The position numbers and the translations under genes are program-made. Shown here in pieces: positions 20,328 to 31,747 of a DNA stretch of 64,000 bases. This stretch comes from Prorocentrum cordatum. Lineage: Eukaryota > Sar > Dinophyceae > Prorocentrales > Prorocentraceae. Within the stretch, counting starts at the first letter, position 1; every line of letters starts with the position of its first letter. Location: positions 581,001 through 645,000 of the forward strand of contig CAUYUJ010011447.1 in the NCBI GenBank assembly GCA_963575745.1. The letters run 5' to 3'. The notes under the pieces are model-generated. The model ran no database searches, was not told the origin of the DNA, and was given only the letters and a program-made list of their open reading frames with translations.

Positions 20328-23281
20328 TTAAACCTTCTGCTTCTGGATGCTTGGTGCAGCGCCTAGTGTTGCTGCGGTTGGGCTGCTGCCCGGCATGGCG
20401 GCCCCGATTTTAGCAGTTGCATCCCAGTGAGCCAGTGGGCTAAAGGGCTTCCATCCCCTGTCGCGCTCCTCCCAAGGCTCAGTGGAGGCAGGTCTCACCC
20501 AGAGGTCTGCGGCCATGCCGTATTCGGCGAGGGTCCGAAGAGCAGACTCGGTCGCAGCCTTGAACATCCGCCGGTCTCCGATGAGGACCACGACCCGTTT
20601 AGCTCTGGTCAGGGCGACGTTGGTCCTGTTTTGCGCGTCAAGGAAACCCCAGTCGTAGGACCCGTTGGAGCGCGTGGCAAGGGACATGACTATGTCAGCT
20701 TATCCTCCCTGACTGGCGTCAACAGTGGAGAGGGAGAGCTGACCAATCCCCATCAGGTCAGAGAACGTTTCGGCCAATCCTTCGAAAAAATGCCAACCCG
20801 TTGTCGGCCGTCGGGGGGCCATCGAGTGGGCAGTGAGCGCCCAAGCCGGAGGCGCGGGCAGGAAGAGCAGAGCGGGCGCGCGCGCTAACCGCGCGCGGTT
20901 GGGAATAAAGCGGGGAGAAGGGAGTGGGGGACTGACCCGGTGGATTTAACTCTGAAGCCGCTGTAGTGCCTTGGTTTTTCTTACCCTGCTTCGATGCAGC
21001 CAGCGAGGCGTTCTTCCGGAAACCACTCTTGCCCTGTGGCCACCCGCCGCGCAGTACGGTCCGCTGCGCAGCGTAGGGGGCGGTCATTTTGACGGTTAGT
21101 CCACTGTTAAGCATGGCGGGCCAAGCGCGCGAACTACTTCAAGGCATGCGGCAGCCTCGTGGAGGTTGGCGTAGCCGCTCTTGGCATTGGAGGTGATGTC
21201 CGCATGTGGATTGTCGATCATGAGCACACGTTGGCCGTCTCCAGGCATCATCCCCTCGGTGTGTAGGTCGCTGATCTCGCCCCTGAATTCGTCCACGCCT
21301 TTGCCTAGCTTTTTGGCGTCTGACTCCAGTCGCTCGCTGTCCAGTGGACGGTGCTAGACCCACGGAAGCCCGTTGACAATAGGACGGTCTTGTAGTGGTG
21401 TGACGAGGCCTGACATGATCTCCCCGACGTTGTAAGCGAACCTGGGGCAGCCAAGGACGCCGGGGCGGCACCTGGAGAACCTTGCGAGAAGTACTGCGGC
21501 AGGGCGGTCCTCGCCCAGGGAGCATTGAATTTCTCGGAAAGGGGAACTTGTAGCCCTAAGTATTCTGCGTACCAGGACTGCACTGTTGGCGGGAGCTGCT
21601 TGGGATCGCCCGCGAGAGCGATGTTGGCGCCAGTCGACATGATGTCGATGGAGATGGCAGCAGAGACCTCGTAGACCTGGCCCGCCTCGTCGATGACACA
21701 GAGGATCACCTTGGGTGCTTTGGGCTGGTCGAGCCTCCAGGGGCCCTCGTGGATCGCGATGATAATGCTGCATGTGCTGCTGAGGTCGTCTTTGAACTTC
21801 CGCCACCTCTTACTCTTGCTGGACCTGTTGGGCTCCGTGTTCCATGCGCGTCGATAGTGACTGGTGGCGGGCAACCTGTGCGTCAGGATGTCCAATGCGT
21901 TCGTCCTCTGCAAATCGTACAGCGCAGCTCGAGCACTGCGGGGAGTTTTCGAGGCAGCCCTCTCTGCGCGCCGTTTCGAAGGCGACCGCTGTTTGGTCTG
22001 CTGCTGCGTTGGAGCCAGCGACGGCGAGAACACTGGAACCGAGTCCCGCGACATGTTCCCAAAGCCTGGCTAGTGCGGCGGCGAAGCGCGCTTTCCCTGT
22101 GCCAGGTGGGCCTTGTACCGCCGCGACGAGATGTTTGACGGATGAGCGGAGTGCCTGCGTGTGGTCCTCGGTGAGGTCATGCGCTGCAATGACCCCTTCG
22201 ATGGTGTCCTCAGCAGGCACGTTGTTGGCACGCTGCCACACCGAGCCTGGGTGTTCGTCTACTTCAGCGTCCGTGATCGGTTCCAACGCGTCCGGCCTGC
22301 TCACCCGGTCGCCAAAGTGGTCAGGATCGAGCAGCTGGCCTCCGAGCCCTGCGCGTCCTCGGAGGAGCAGAAAATGTCCGCTTAGTGGGTTCCTGTAGAT
22401 GTCGTTGGAACATTGTGTCTCCCCGTTGTCGTCTGTCGCAAAGGCCAGCGCGTATGGCAACGCAGCAAGCGTGGTCCCCCATAGATCGCCCCGCCGCACG
22501 CTGGGGCGGTACATGTTCGTCAGGGCGGTTTTGACCCATTCGCGCAGGATCGCGCTGGGCGCGATGTCGACGCGGTAGCGAGGCGCACCTGTCTTTTCAG
22601 GCTGGGGCGCTGCAGCAGAGGTGCTGTGCAGTGGCCCGTCGACCTTGTCGTGCTTGACCAGAAAGCCATTGGTTGGGTCGACGCGACTACGCGGGTGGAG
22701 CCCCCGTTTGTCGTTTGGGGTGACCCGCCCGGGGAAGCGCGGAAGACCACGTGGAGACAGGCGATTTCGTCGGTGTTGGGTCCTCTGTGTGACAGCAGCA
22801 TCGCTCGTGCTCCTTCCTCCCCGCAATCTGCTCTCAGCTAACATTCGGCGTTCCGGCTGACTGCGTACTTGTCCGTGGCTTCGCTCTCTTCGATCCAGTC
22901 CTCCAGCTTGCAATCCTGAATGAACCAGTGTCGCCTCGTTGGTGTCACCAGCTCCAGGCAAGCGTCTAAGGCGCAGGTGCCATTGGCTTTCAAGTCCCTA
23001 CGAGTCTTGGTCTTTCCGTCGTAGTTTGGGTCCAAGTTGGCACGCATTTCAACTTGACTCATCCGGGCGAGTCTGGCGACGTGTTCCTTGACGTCAACTG
23101 CCCAGGAGTTGGGCAGAGTGACTCCACTGGGGGCTCTTCCGATGGGAATCGAGGGAATGATTCCACCAGAAGCTGCAAATCTTCTGGATTTCAGTAGCGA
23201 CATCCCGTCCGCGACCCGTACCCAGAGGTCCATCCGATCACCAAAGTTGACCGGACCTTTTTGCATGATGAAAATGTACAT
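20328..23281 (-). pseudogene. Broken superfamily-1 (Upf1/senataxin-like) RNA/DNA helicase
   Basis: Helicase motifs appear in order on the minus strand but in different frames: Walker A GPPGTGKA (22089-22112; the usual last residue is T or S), SNAAADQTA, motif II IDEAGQVYEV (about 21670-21700), motif III LAGDPKQLPPTV (21582-21616), the RCRPGVLGCPRFAYNVGE segment, VLMIDNPHAD / SGYANLHEAAACLEVV, APYAAQRTVLR, motif V VDASQGG, and motif VI NVALTRAKRVVVLIGD (about 20580-20625). Motif V is cut by TAA at 20700-20702, and TAG at 21354-21356 lies in an otherwise coding frame. Frame changes near 22840, 22690, 21806, 21480 and 21115 are further breaks, unless some are introns or assembly indels. An N-terminal piece (23281-22838) reads well without motifs. 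Confidence 0.72.
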
Positions 23282-23640
23282 TATGATCGGGGTGATCTTG
23301 TCAAGAGCCTATAGGCTGCATGCCGTAGTATTAACACCATTGTTGATATTATATTTAGGTTTTCGACGAACGGTGACCTGCTCCAAGCCCGCCTTTGGTT
23401 TCATCAAATAAAAACCTCGCTCCCTTCTCCTTCATCATCCTCCTCTGATCCTCTTTGGATCCTCCCCCCTCGTCCCTTCCTTCCCCCCTCGTCCTTCCTC
23501 CCTCCCTCCTTCCTCCTATCCTTCCCCCCCTCCCCTCCCATCCCGATTAAGAGAAGAGGGGAAGAGGGAGAACGGGACGAGACGAGGGAGAGAAAAGGAG
23601 AGAGGGTGATAGGGGAACGGCCCCCCTTTCAACAGCCGTT
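23282..23640. other. Pyrimidine then purine tract upstream of plus-strand genes
   Basis: From about 23410 to 23545 the plus strand is a CTCC-rich tract, followed by a GAGAGGGGA-rich stretch to about 23610. No coding content. This is the same sequence type that fills the introns downstream, so it may be an intron or promoter-proximal tract of the gene starting at 23713. Confidence 0.45.
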
Positions 23641-23712
23641 TTGGCTCTGATGTCAGTGACCTGGTCACACGTGTGCCGAAACCCGTGGGATACGGCCGTC
23701 GGGAAAGCGCTG

Positions 23713-24862
23713 ATGGCCTCCTCCTCGCAGCGGGGCGGCGACGCTGCACCAGATGCCGACGCTGCGACCGTTCCTGGTGATGTGGGAGCCGCAGGTTTGA
23801 TCGATCCGCAGCTAGCCCAGGCCATCGACGTGAGTGATTCGTTAGGCATCCACGAGTTGGACGATGCAGAGACGCCGTGTTCGCTCGACTTCAAACTGGC
23901 GATGGAGGCGAACGAAATGGAAGAGCAGGCCCGCTTGGCGGCGGCTGCCGCCGCGGATACCGCGACCGTGATCGAAACGCCCGTGAGCCCTGACTTCAAG
24001 TTGGCAATGGCCAACAGCATCGCCGACGAGGATGAGCGCAAGAGGCTCGCGCAGCAGGAGGAGGAGCACGAGAAGGCCGCCATCAAGGCATCGCTCGAGG
24101 AGTTGACGGAGAAAGGCGGCGACCCCGACAACCACGTGCCGCCGGGTTCGAGGTCTCAGAGCTCGTGGCAGGGGCCAGCCGCTTTGTCCAAGAGCATGAA
24201 GGACAGTGGTGCAACAATACGCACACCTCGCCCTTACCCCGTCAGCTTGATCCCTCCCCGTGGCGGCGCTAGGGCGACCTTGAAAATCCATCTCGAAATC
24301 CATTGCAATGGATGTTGCGGTGGATTTTGCGGTGGCTCGTCGAGCCACCGCTACCGGTAGGATTGGAGGGGGAGGGGAGGAGAGGGCAGGATGGAGAGCC
24401 GCGCCGCCCGAAAGGAGGCGTGCGTGGGCGACGACACGGCCTCGCAGGCGAGCACCCGCTTGACGGACGAGGCGAGCGGTCGAGGGGAGGGGGCGAGGAG
24501 GAGGACGAGGGGGAGGAGCGGGATGGCGACAGAAGGGGAGGAGGAGGAGTAGGACGAGGAGGAGAGGGGGAGGAGGAGGAGGAGGAGGAGTAGGAGGAGG
24601 AGGAGGAGGAGGAGGAGGAGGAGGAGGAGGAGGAGGAGGAGGAGGATGAGGAGGAGGAGGAGGACGAGGAGGAGGACGAGGACGAGGACGAGGACGAGGA
24701 GGAGGAGGAGGAGGAGGAGGAGGAGGAGGACGAGGGGGGAAATCGAGCAACCCGCAGGCGCTGCAGGATTTCACGGACAACCCCACCAAGCGCGATCGCG
24801 TGGCCATGGCGGCCAAGATGTTCGCAGAATTCGAGGATCGCAGCCGCCGCTCCGAGGAGGGT
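23713..24862 (+). CDS. Multi-exon gene with tandem UIM-like motifs (partial model)
   Basis: A coding exon from Met at 23713 to about 24120-24220 is followed, after a 0.5-kb GGA-rich intron, by an exon ending near 24862 that reads ..ALQDFTDNPTKRDRVAMAA... The first exon carries four helices fitting the ubiquitin-interacting-motif core (hydrophobic-xx-A-hydrophobic-xx-S): LAQAIDVS (about residues 34-41), FKLAMEAN (60-67, Asn for Ser), FKLAMANS (95-102) and KAAIKASLEE (121-130). The inference is a ubiquitin-binding protein. Later exons could continue into the next entry, so whether 23.7-27.7 kb is one gene or two is open. Exact splice sites are unresolved. Confidence 0.5.
24285..24326. repeat. 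CCATxGC hairpin, copy 1
   Basis: Arms of 21 bases around CCATTG|CAATGG, about 17 of 21 paired. First of five related palindromes between 24 and 36 kb. It lies just after coding sequence and before the GGA-rich intron. Confidence 0.75.
24500..24740. repeat. GGA/GAG microsatellite in intron
   Basis: About 240 bases of nearly pure GAG/GGA on the plus strand between two coding exons. A second, GAT/GAG-rich tract runs 24860-25070. Confidence 0.85.
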
Positions 24863-25241
24863 GGTGGTGATGATGTTGGTGATGATGGTGGTGGGTGATG
24901 ATGGCGACGTCGGCGATGACGATGATGATGACGACGATGAGGATGGTGATGATGAGGATGAGAGGGGGGAGGCGGAATACGAGGATGATGAGGAGGAGGA
25001 TCCGAGGAGAAGGAGGCGGATCCTGATGATGACGAGGAGGGACAAGGGCAGGGAGGGGATGGGGGGACGCAACAACAACACAACAAATGCGTAAACCGTC
25101 CTTCCTCCTCCTCGTCATCCCTCCTCCTCCTACTTCCTCCTCCCCAATCCACCTTCCCCCACCCCTCCTCCCCCCATCCACCCTCCGTCCTCATCGGCAC
25201 CTCTCCTCCAACTGTTCTCCACCCCGCCTCGCTAAAGAAAT

Positions 25242-27726
25242 GGAGGAGGTCAGTGGGGACGGGCCCGGCGACGTCGATCTCCGTAGACATTTTGACTTCG
25301 GCTCGAGTGGCTTCTGAGATAGCGAGGTATATCCTCCCTCCCACGATGGGAGACGCGGCGGAGGGCGACAAGGATCTGCTCGTGAGGGCTTGGCTCCTTC
25401 ACATTCCGAAGGCGATAATCAATCCGACCTCGGATCGCACGTAAGGGGGGCGGTTCATCGCAATGCGAACGGCGACTTCGAAACCCCGTGCCCCCCCCCC
25501 CAGACCCCCCCCCCTCCAGGCATGTTTTCAGACACACCCCAAGGCAGACACGATTCAATATACGACTGCGGTGTGCGCCGACGCAGTCCTTGACAAAAAC
25601 GGCCTTCTTAGACATCAAGGTCTTATCCGAGATACTCGGAGTATTCGAACAACCGTGTCTGCTGAGATGCGGAGGGTCGCGGGCCGCCGAAATTCACCAA
25701 CCCATCCCCTGCCACCTCCGCCCACACTCCTGCAAACCTCCTCGGACCTACCCCCCCCCACCCTTTCTAATAAACCCTTTCGCCCCGCCCCGCCCGCTCA
25801 CCCCCCTCACCCCACGGGGGTTGATCGAGGATCGGATTGGTTTGTAGCACCAGGCAGTTCTTTGGTTGGTGGCATGGAAGAGCGAGGAAAAGTGGCACTT
25901 ATCAGACGACGCGGCCAACTGGGTCGAAGACACGCAGAAACAAATCAAAAACCTTTTGAGACATGCCGACCAAGCGCTGCAGAAGACGCCTGGGCAACCA
26001 ACGCGCTATCTCATATGGCAGAGGGTGCGACGGGGGTGGCCGTTAGACGGGCGCGGGTAGGAGAGCCTCAACGCCATTCGAGAGCGCGCTATCCCACCCG
26101 CCCCCGTCGGTCACCACCGTCGCCCCCCTGTCATTAGAGAAAACGCGTTCGACAGGAAAACTGTATGGGCGCAAGTGCTCGATCATCCGCCTGGCATTTC
26201 GTTTCAAACGTGTCACGGTGGCACTAAGGACTTGCAACCAAGAGGGGGGGGCGTTCGCACCAGAGGAACGACTGGAATTCCATCGCAAAATCGATCGCGA
26301 TGGATTTTGCGATGGAATGCGGTTCGGGGCTTGGATCGATCGCGGTCGCCGTTCGCGAGGACAAAGCTGACGACAACCCCAAGAAACCGAAGCGCCTTCG
26401 CAAGGGGCAGGTCCTGGAGACCCTGGAGACCAAAGATGGGTGGAACGTCGGGTGGTCGGGCCCTATGCAGGCAATCCGGCAATCCTCCTCGTCCTACTCC
26501 TGCTCGTTCTCCTCCTCCTCCTCCTCCTTCTCCTCCTCCCTTCCCCCTCTTCCTCCTCGTCCTCATCCTCCTCTTACCTCTGCCCGATCCTTCCTCCTCA
26601 TCCTCCTCCTCCTCTGTGCCCCCCCCCCCCCCCCTCGTTTGTTGACCCCTGCCAGTCTGCATGGCGCTACAGGGTGGGCGGGGACGAGATCCCCGAGTAC
26701 GCGTCGCCAGAGAAGAAGGAGGGGCACGAGTTGCTTGTGGCTACGTGGCCAGATCATTTTTTTTGGGAAGTACCAGCAGAGTGTGCATCGCCCGTGACGG
26801 CCGTCAAGAAAGCCAATCTGGTGTTCTGGCGGGGGATTGGTCCGAACAAATCAAATGTGCACGTCCAGCTCGTGAACAAAGGGGATAAACACTGGGTTCA
26901 AACACAGGAGAACGGAAAACAACTCCAGCAGTGCATTGGGTACCCGCCAGAACAAGAGGACACGGCAAAAAGTAACATGCAGAAGTGGGCAGAGCTATAT
27001 TGCACAGGGGAAAAAGACAAACCTTGGATGGAGGGCGAGAAGCAGAAGTGGCTCTCTCAGTTCCGCAAGAAGATGCGCAAACCAGCAGCAGCAGTGGCCA
27101 AGCGTCCAGCTGCACATGCTGATGGGGGTGCTGAGCCCGCTGACAAGGACGCCGAGCCCGCTGGCAAGAACAATGACAAGGACAAGGACGAGGACGAGGA
27201 CGATGAGGAGGGCGCGCCGCCCGAGGAGGAGTCGGACTGCAAGTCTGGGTCGGGGGGCGGTTCCGGTGCCGAGGGCGCGCCCGAGGACGAAGAGGACGAG
27301 GAGGAGAACAACGCCGCCAAGAAGCCAGCCGCTGGGAAACAAATTGCCAAAGCAAAGCCTGAGGCGAAGCCACCAGCGCCCGCGGAGACAAAGCCCAAGG
27401 CAAAGTCCCAGGCAAAGCCTGAGGCAACGCCGCCAGTGAGCCCGCCAAAGGAACAGTCTAAGGCAAAGCCTAAGGCAAAGCCTAAGGCGAAGCCTGAGGC
27501 AAAGCCGCCAGTGAGTCCGCCAAAGGCAAAGCCCAAGGCAACGCCCGAGGCGAAGCCTGAGGCAACGCCGCCAGAGAGTCCGACGCCAAAGGCAAAGCCT
27601 GAGGCAAAGCCGCCAGCCACCGCGGCGAAGAGCCCCGCACCGAGCCCCGCATCGAGCCCCGCCCAGTCGACTCCTGCCGCGACGAAGGGCCCGCCGCCGA
27701 TCGATGACAGTTTCATGTCCGAGTAG
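25242..27726 (+). CDS. Multi-exon gene ending in a K/A/P-rich tail (partial model)
   Basis: Coding islands in order: about 25242-25441 (..VDILTSARVASEIARYIL.., GT donor CAC|GTAAGG), 25535-25680 (..TIQYTTAVCADAVLDKNG..), 25866-26000 (..DDAANWVEDTQKQIKNLL..), about 26360-26470 (..RKGQVLETLETKDGWNV..) and 26656-27726. The last join, ATGCAG|GCAATC to GCCAG|TCTGCA, keeps phase 0 and gives ..GWSGPMQ|SAWRYRVGGD... The final exon has about 150 residues of globular-looking sequence, an acidic stretch, then repeats such as KPKAKPEAKPPVSPP, and stops at TAG 27724. The basic proline tail suggests nucleic-acid or chromatin binding (inference). No family name; similar multicopy proteins are, as I recall, typical of dinoflagellates. 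Confidence 0.6.
26001..26149. mobile_element. Inverted-repeat element in intron (copy 1)
   Basis: About 149 bases flanked by ACGCG-type ends. Left arm CGCGCTATCTCATATGGCAG... then GTGCGACGGGGGTGGCC; the right arm is its inverted match with about 60 paired positions. The same arms recur at 27767-27928. It sits between the coding islands ending near 26000 and starting near 26360, so it is intronic. A transposase-free, introner- or MITE-like element is inferred. Confidence 0.7.
26277..26318. repeat. CCATxGC hairpin, copy 2
   Basis: Two 21-base arms, ATTCCATCGCAAAATCGATC and its inverse, with one mismatch. It lies in the same intron as the 26001-26149 element. Confidence 0.88.
26485..26640. repeat. 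TCC microsatellite in intron
   Basis: TCC/CTC-rich tract ending in a run of 13-14 C, between the exon ending at 26470 and the exon starting at 26656. It forms nearly the whole intron. Confidence 0.85.
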
Positions 27727-27766
27727 AGCGCCGCCTGGCATTGTGAAAAAAATGCCTGCGCAACGA

Positions 27767-27928
27767 GCGCGCTTTTTCGAATGGCAGGATGTGCGACGGG
27801 GGTGACCAATAGATGGGGGCGGGTGGGAGAGCGGATGGGAGAGCCCCCCGCACCATGCAAGAGCTGCGCCGCCCATCCCCGTCTGTATGGTCACCCCCAT
27901 CGCACCCCTTGCGATTCGAGAGAGCGCG
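27767..27928. mobile_element. Inverted-repeat element (copy 2)
   Basis: About 162 bases: GCGCGCTTTTTCGAATGGC... GTGCGACGGGGGTGACC on the left and the inverse, GGTCACCCCCATCGCAC... GATTCGAGAGAGCGCG, on the right, near-perfect over roughly 60 bases. It is homologous to 26001-26149. It lies 40 bases after the stop of the K/A/P-rich gene and before the next coding island, where a (CGT)n tract follows. Confidence 0.78.
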
Positions 27929-28103
27929 ACGTCGTCGTCGTCGTCGCCGCCATCGTCGTCGCCGTCGCCGTCGTCGTCTTCGTCATCGTCGTAACCGACC
28001 GTCGCATCTCTCTCATCCCTCGTATCGTCTGCGTCCCTCTCCTGCATCCCGTCTTCCCCAATGCCCATCCAGCCCATGCCCCCCGTCTCCGCCCACCGCG
28101 CAG

Positions 28104-30172
28104 GACTTCCTGGGACACGCCGTCAAGCACAAGAGCGGGCCAGACGATTTGGCCATCCACGAACGGATGAACGAGATGTACAACTCGGGGGCCATGCAGA
28201 ATATGATGGCGGAGAAAGGCCACCCAGATCTTTCAGAGTGCATGCAGCGTCTCAAGAAGGACATAGACAAAGACGGGCATCTGGTCAACCCTGGCGACTG
28301 GGGGGTGCCAGGGCTCGGCGGAGGCGGCGACAAGCCAGGTAGTGATCCGATGAGCGAGAGAGTCGGGCGAAACAAAGGAACACTGAAGGAAGAAATAACT
28401 TTCTGGGAGGAGATAGCAAAACGAGACTTCTTCGTGAGCACAGACGGATCCAAGGGTGCCGTTGCGTCGCGGTGGGTCCGCTTCCTGAAAGACAACCCAG
28501 AGCAGGCAAAAGAATACGACCTCATCACAGGAGCAAAAAAAAAACAAAAAGAAATCCGAGTTTCGGTCCAATTGGGCGAAGGGTGAATACCAAGAGATCC
28601 TGGACACGGGGACCCAATCGAACCCACGGGAGCCCCGAGAGGAGGAGGATGAGGAGGACGACGAGGTGGAGGAATTAGTGTTTGAGGAGTTGGGTGCGGG
28701 GCCCACTGCAGGGCCCCGCGCCCTGAGGACAAGAAACTGAAAGTGCAGAAGGAGGTCCGCACCGACTTCACCAAAGGGATCTACCGCCCCCTGTCCCGCA
28801 TCGCGGTGGAGGAGGGCGGCGGCAGGCTGGGGTGGATGCAGGCTGCGAGGGGGGGGGGCTAGGGGGAGCAGTTTGGGACGGGAGTGGAGGGAAGGGGGAA
28901 GAGGGGACTGGGGGAGGGAGTGATGCAGGGGGAGTGGGGATGGAGGGAGGGAGGAGGGCCCAGAGAGATAGTGCCGTGTGCAGGCGTGCAGATACTTCGC
29001 GAAATGCATGCAGATGGGGCCGCCGTGGGTGTTATTCGATCCGATGACAGAGGTATTGCGCGCTCTTCATATCGAAACCGCGGGCCCCTCAGGGGGGCAA
29101 TTGTCTGGTGAGTGATCGGATCCCGACCTGATCGGATCCCGACCTGCTCGGATCCCGACCTGATCGATGCGATCGGGGGGCGATCGGATCCCGACGATCG
29201 GATATCGATGCGATCGGGGGCGATCGGGTACCTGAGGGTTTCGAGCACTCCTTCACGCAAGCGTGGGAGCAGCACACCGAGTGGGCGAAGCCGACCAAGA
29301 ACGCGATCCAGAACAAGCCTGCGACGGATCGCAGGGGTGGGGGATAGGAGGGATGAGGGGGGGGGAATCGTCCCTCCTCCTCCTCCTCCTCCTCCTCCTC
29401 CTCCTCCTCCTCCTCCTCCTCCTCCTCCTCCTCCTCCTCCCCCTCATCCCATTTCCCTTCTCCTCCTCCCCTCCTCCTCCTGCTCCTCTTCATCGAGTCA
29501 TCCTTCATTTGAAATACCGCCAGCGAGGAGCTGAAGGCCATTAACAAGAACGAGGGGAACGCCTTCCTCGAGGCATCAGTCAAGCCGAAGGAGCCTGCCG
29601 TCGAGCCGAAGGAGCCTGCCGTCGAGCCGCCCAAGAGGAGGCGCGGAGGCGCCGCCAAGACAGAGGATGCTCCCGCGGAGGCGCAGCCGCCCAAGAGGAG
29701 GCGCGGAGGCGGCGGCAACGGTTCTGGCGGCGGTGGACCCAGTGCACATGGCGGCGGCGGCGGCGCCGCCAACGGTGAGATCTCGCAGAACGTGGCCACC
29801 GCCAAGACGGTCCTGCAGCGCTACCACTTTGTAACATCCACCGTTTCCAAGATGAAGCGCGACGTGGAGAAGAACCCCGATTGGTCATGGGCACAGTCGG
29901 ACAAATCCTTCGAGTCCTTCCTGAAGACAGTTGCCGAGATGGAGAACTTCGTCGACCAGTCCAAGTTGCTGAACAAGACGATCACTGCGGGCATCGCGGA
30001 CGCGAAGGACTTCGCCAAGAGGCTGAAGGCCATGCACGGGGACGACCACCTCAGCGCGATCGCCAGCATCACCGACGGTACCTTCAGCTACCTGTTGGAC
30101 TGCGTCGCCCAGGATATCGAAGAGCTGATGGACATCCATGAGGCGAAGGCCAAGCGCAGGCGCAAGGAGTAG
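28104..30172 (+). CDS. Multi-exon gene with KRRR clusters and helical C-terminus (frameshifted)
   Basis: Coding islands: 28104 (after CGCAG|GAC) to about 28534, reading ..DFLGHAVKHKSGPDDLAI.. and ..EEIAKRDFFVSTDGSKG..; 28552-28730 in the +1 frame (..SEFRSNWAKGEYQEILD..); 28713-28841 back in the first frame (..RTDFTKGIYRPLSRIAV.., ending ATGCAG|GCTGCG); about 29237-29330; and 29528-30172, ending TAG. The first frame change sits in an A10 run (28535-28544), so an indel is likely. The last exon has two PPKRRRGG clusters (nuclear-signal-like), a Gly-rich linker and about 130 residues of charged helical sequence ending KAKRRRKE. The first exon resembles the island at 24751 in style (..QDF.. start). 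Function unknown. Confidence 0.55.
29114..29230. repeat. GATCGGATCCCGACCT short tandem repeat
   Basis: Three copies of the 16-mer GATCGGATCCCGACCT with one change, followed by GATCGATGCGATCGGGGG-type repeats, in the intron before the exon at 29237. Confidence 0.8.
29370..29510. repeat. TCC microsatellite in intron
   Basis: About 75 bases of pure CTC repeat and then CTCC-rich sequence up to the exon starting near 29524. Confidence 0.88.
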
Positions 30173-31747
30173 GCGTGTCACCCCCAGGTGCTGCAGACGA
30201 GCCGATGTCAAGCAAATTGATATCACCCACAGGTGCTGGGATCATGTCTCCCGGCTTTTTTTAGTGTCCCTGGGCCGAAACTGATGCGATGGAAAACAAC
30301 GTTTTCCATTGCAATGGAAAATGCGATGGAACTTCAAAACAGTGAACATGTATCACAGATAATGCGATGGATTTTTTTCCATCGCATTTTCCATCGCGAT
30401 GGAAAATGCGATGGAAAATGAGATGGACCCCGAACCGGTCATGTTTGAATGTTTTCTGTCTCCCACCCGGTCATGTTTGAAGTCAGGTGTTGCTCCGACC
30501 TAGTCTCGAGCGTCTGGGTATATATATATATATATATATATGCTGTTCGGACCGAGGACCGAGGAGGACGAGGAGGAGGACCTGCGTGCTAGACCAAACG
30601 ATGCGAGGAGGATGAGGACCGAGGAGGACGAGGAGGCTAGGAGGAGGAGGACGCCTGATCAGGAGGCCTGAGGAGGAGGAGGAGGAGGAGGAGGAGGAGG
30701 AGGAGGAGGAGGCTAGGAGGAGGAGGAGGAGGGAGGAGGAGGAGGAGAAGGAGCAGGATGAGGAGGATGATGCGGTTCGGCCCGTTCTGCAGATTCGCTG
30801 CACGCGGCGCCCTGGTATAACCTGGGGCACAGAGCTGTCGGCTTCTCAGGCGCGCGGATGCCCCTTCCGCTACCAGTTTGGGCTCAGGCACAGCCTGAGC
30901 AGTTTGGTCTCAAGCGCAGCCTGAGCAGCAGCCTGAGCAGTTTGGTCTCAGGCACAGCCTGACCTGCTTGGGTGCTGTTGCTGCGCCATGGTGGCGCGCG
31001 TGGTAGTTCACGGTGTCACTTGACATTTCGCGAAATGTCGCACTCTTGGCCATTCCTGCTCGCACTCGCAGAAATGGCATACTTCAGATTCGCCATGTGC
31101 AGGCACAATCCTCCTCCTCCTCGGCGTCATTCCTCCTCCTCCCCCTGCACTCTCCCCCCATCCTCGTTCCCAGGGGGATCGGCGGAGACGACGCAGTCGC
31201 CCAACTGAGGCGTGGCTGTTCGGCGATGCGATCGATGCAGTCGGTGATGAGATCGAAACCTTGGAACGGGGGGGTCGGCGCTCGCCTCCTCTGATCCTCT
31301 GGGCTCAGGCACGGCACAATGTGGAGAGGCAGGGGTGCTAATTCCATCGAGGCATCCAATGCTGTTGATCGCGCGGTGGCGCCATGGGCGAGCTGCGGAC
31401 GATGAGAGGATGAGGACGAGGAGAGGGACGATGGGAAGGAGAGGGTGGCGTTGTGATTTACATGGAGCAGGGGGATATCATGAGCAGCATGAGGATGGCG
31501 AGGATGATACGGAGGAAGAGGGAGGAGGGACACTCGGGATGAGGGGGAGGTGGCTCGAGGATGTGCCTATAGAAGGAGGAGATGGTGGATGGGGGGGGGA
31601 ATCGGATGAGCAGGGGGGAGGGTGAGGGGAGTATGATGAAGGACGAGGGTGAGGATAGAGGTGAGGAGGAGGAGGACGACGAGGAGGATGATGAGGAGGA
31701 GTAGGATGACGAGGGGGAGGAGGGGAACGATGAGGAGGAGGGTGTCG
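30173..31747. other. Intergenic, repeat-rich
   Basis: It holds the third hairpin block (30280-30425), a direct repeat CCGGTCATGTTTGAA (30435 and 30468), a TA microsatellite (about 30518-30541), GGA-rich tracts (30555-30760, 31480-31740) and two to three copies of a roughly 40-base CAGCCTGAGCAGTTTGGTCT repeat (30886-30965). No gene is recognised. Confidence 0.55.
30280..30425. repeat. CCATxGC hairpin block, copy 3
   Basis: It contains a perfect 36-base palindrome at 30379-30414 (half: CCATCGCATTTTCCATCG) plus two imperfect copies around CCATTGCAATGG near 30315, separated by unique sequence. It lies 110 bases after the stop at 30172. Confidence 0.92.
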
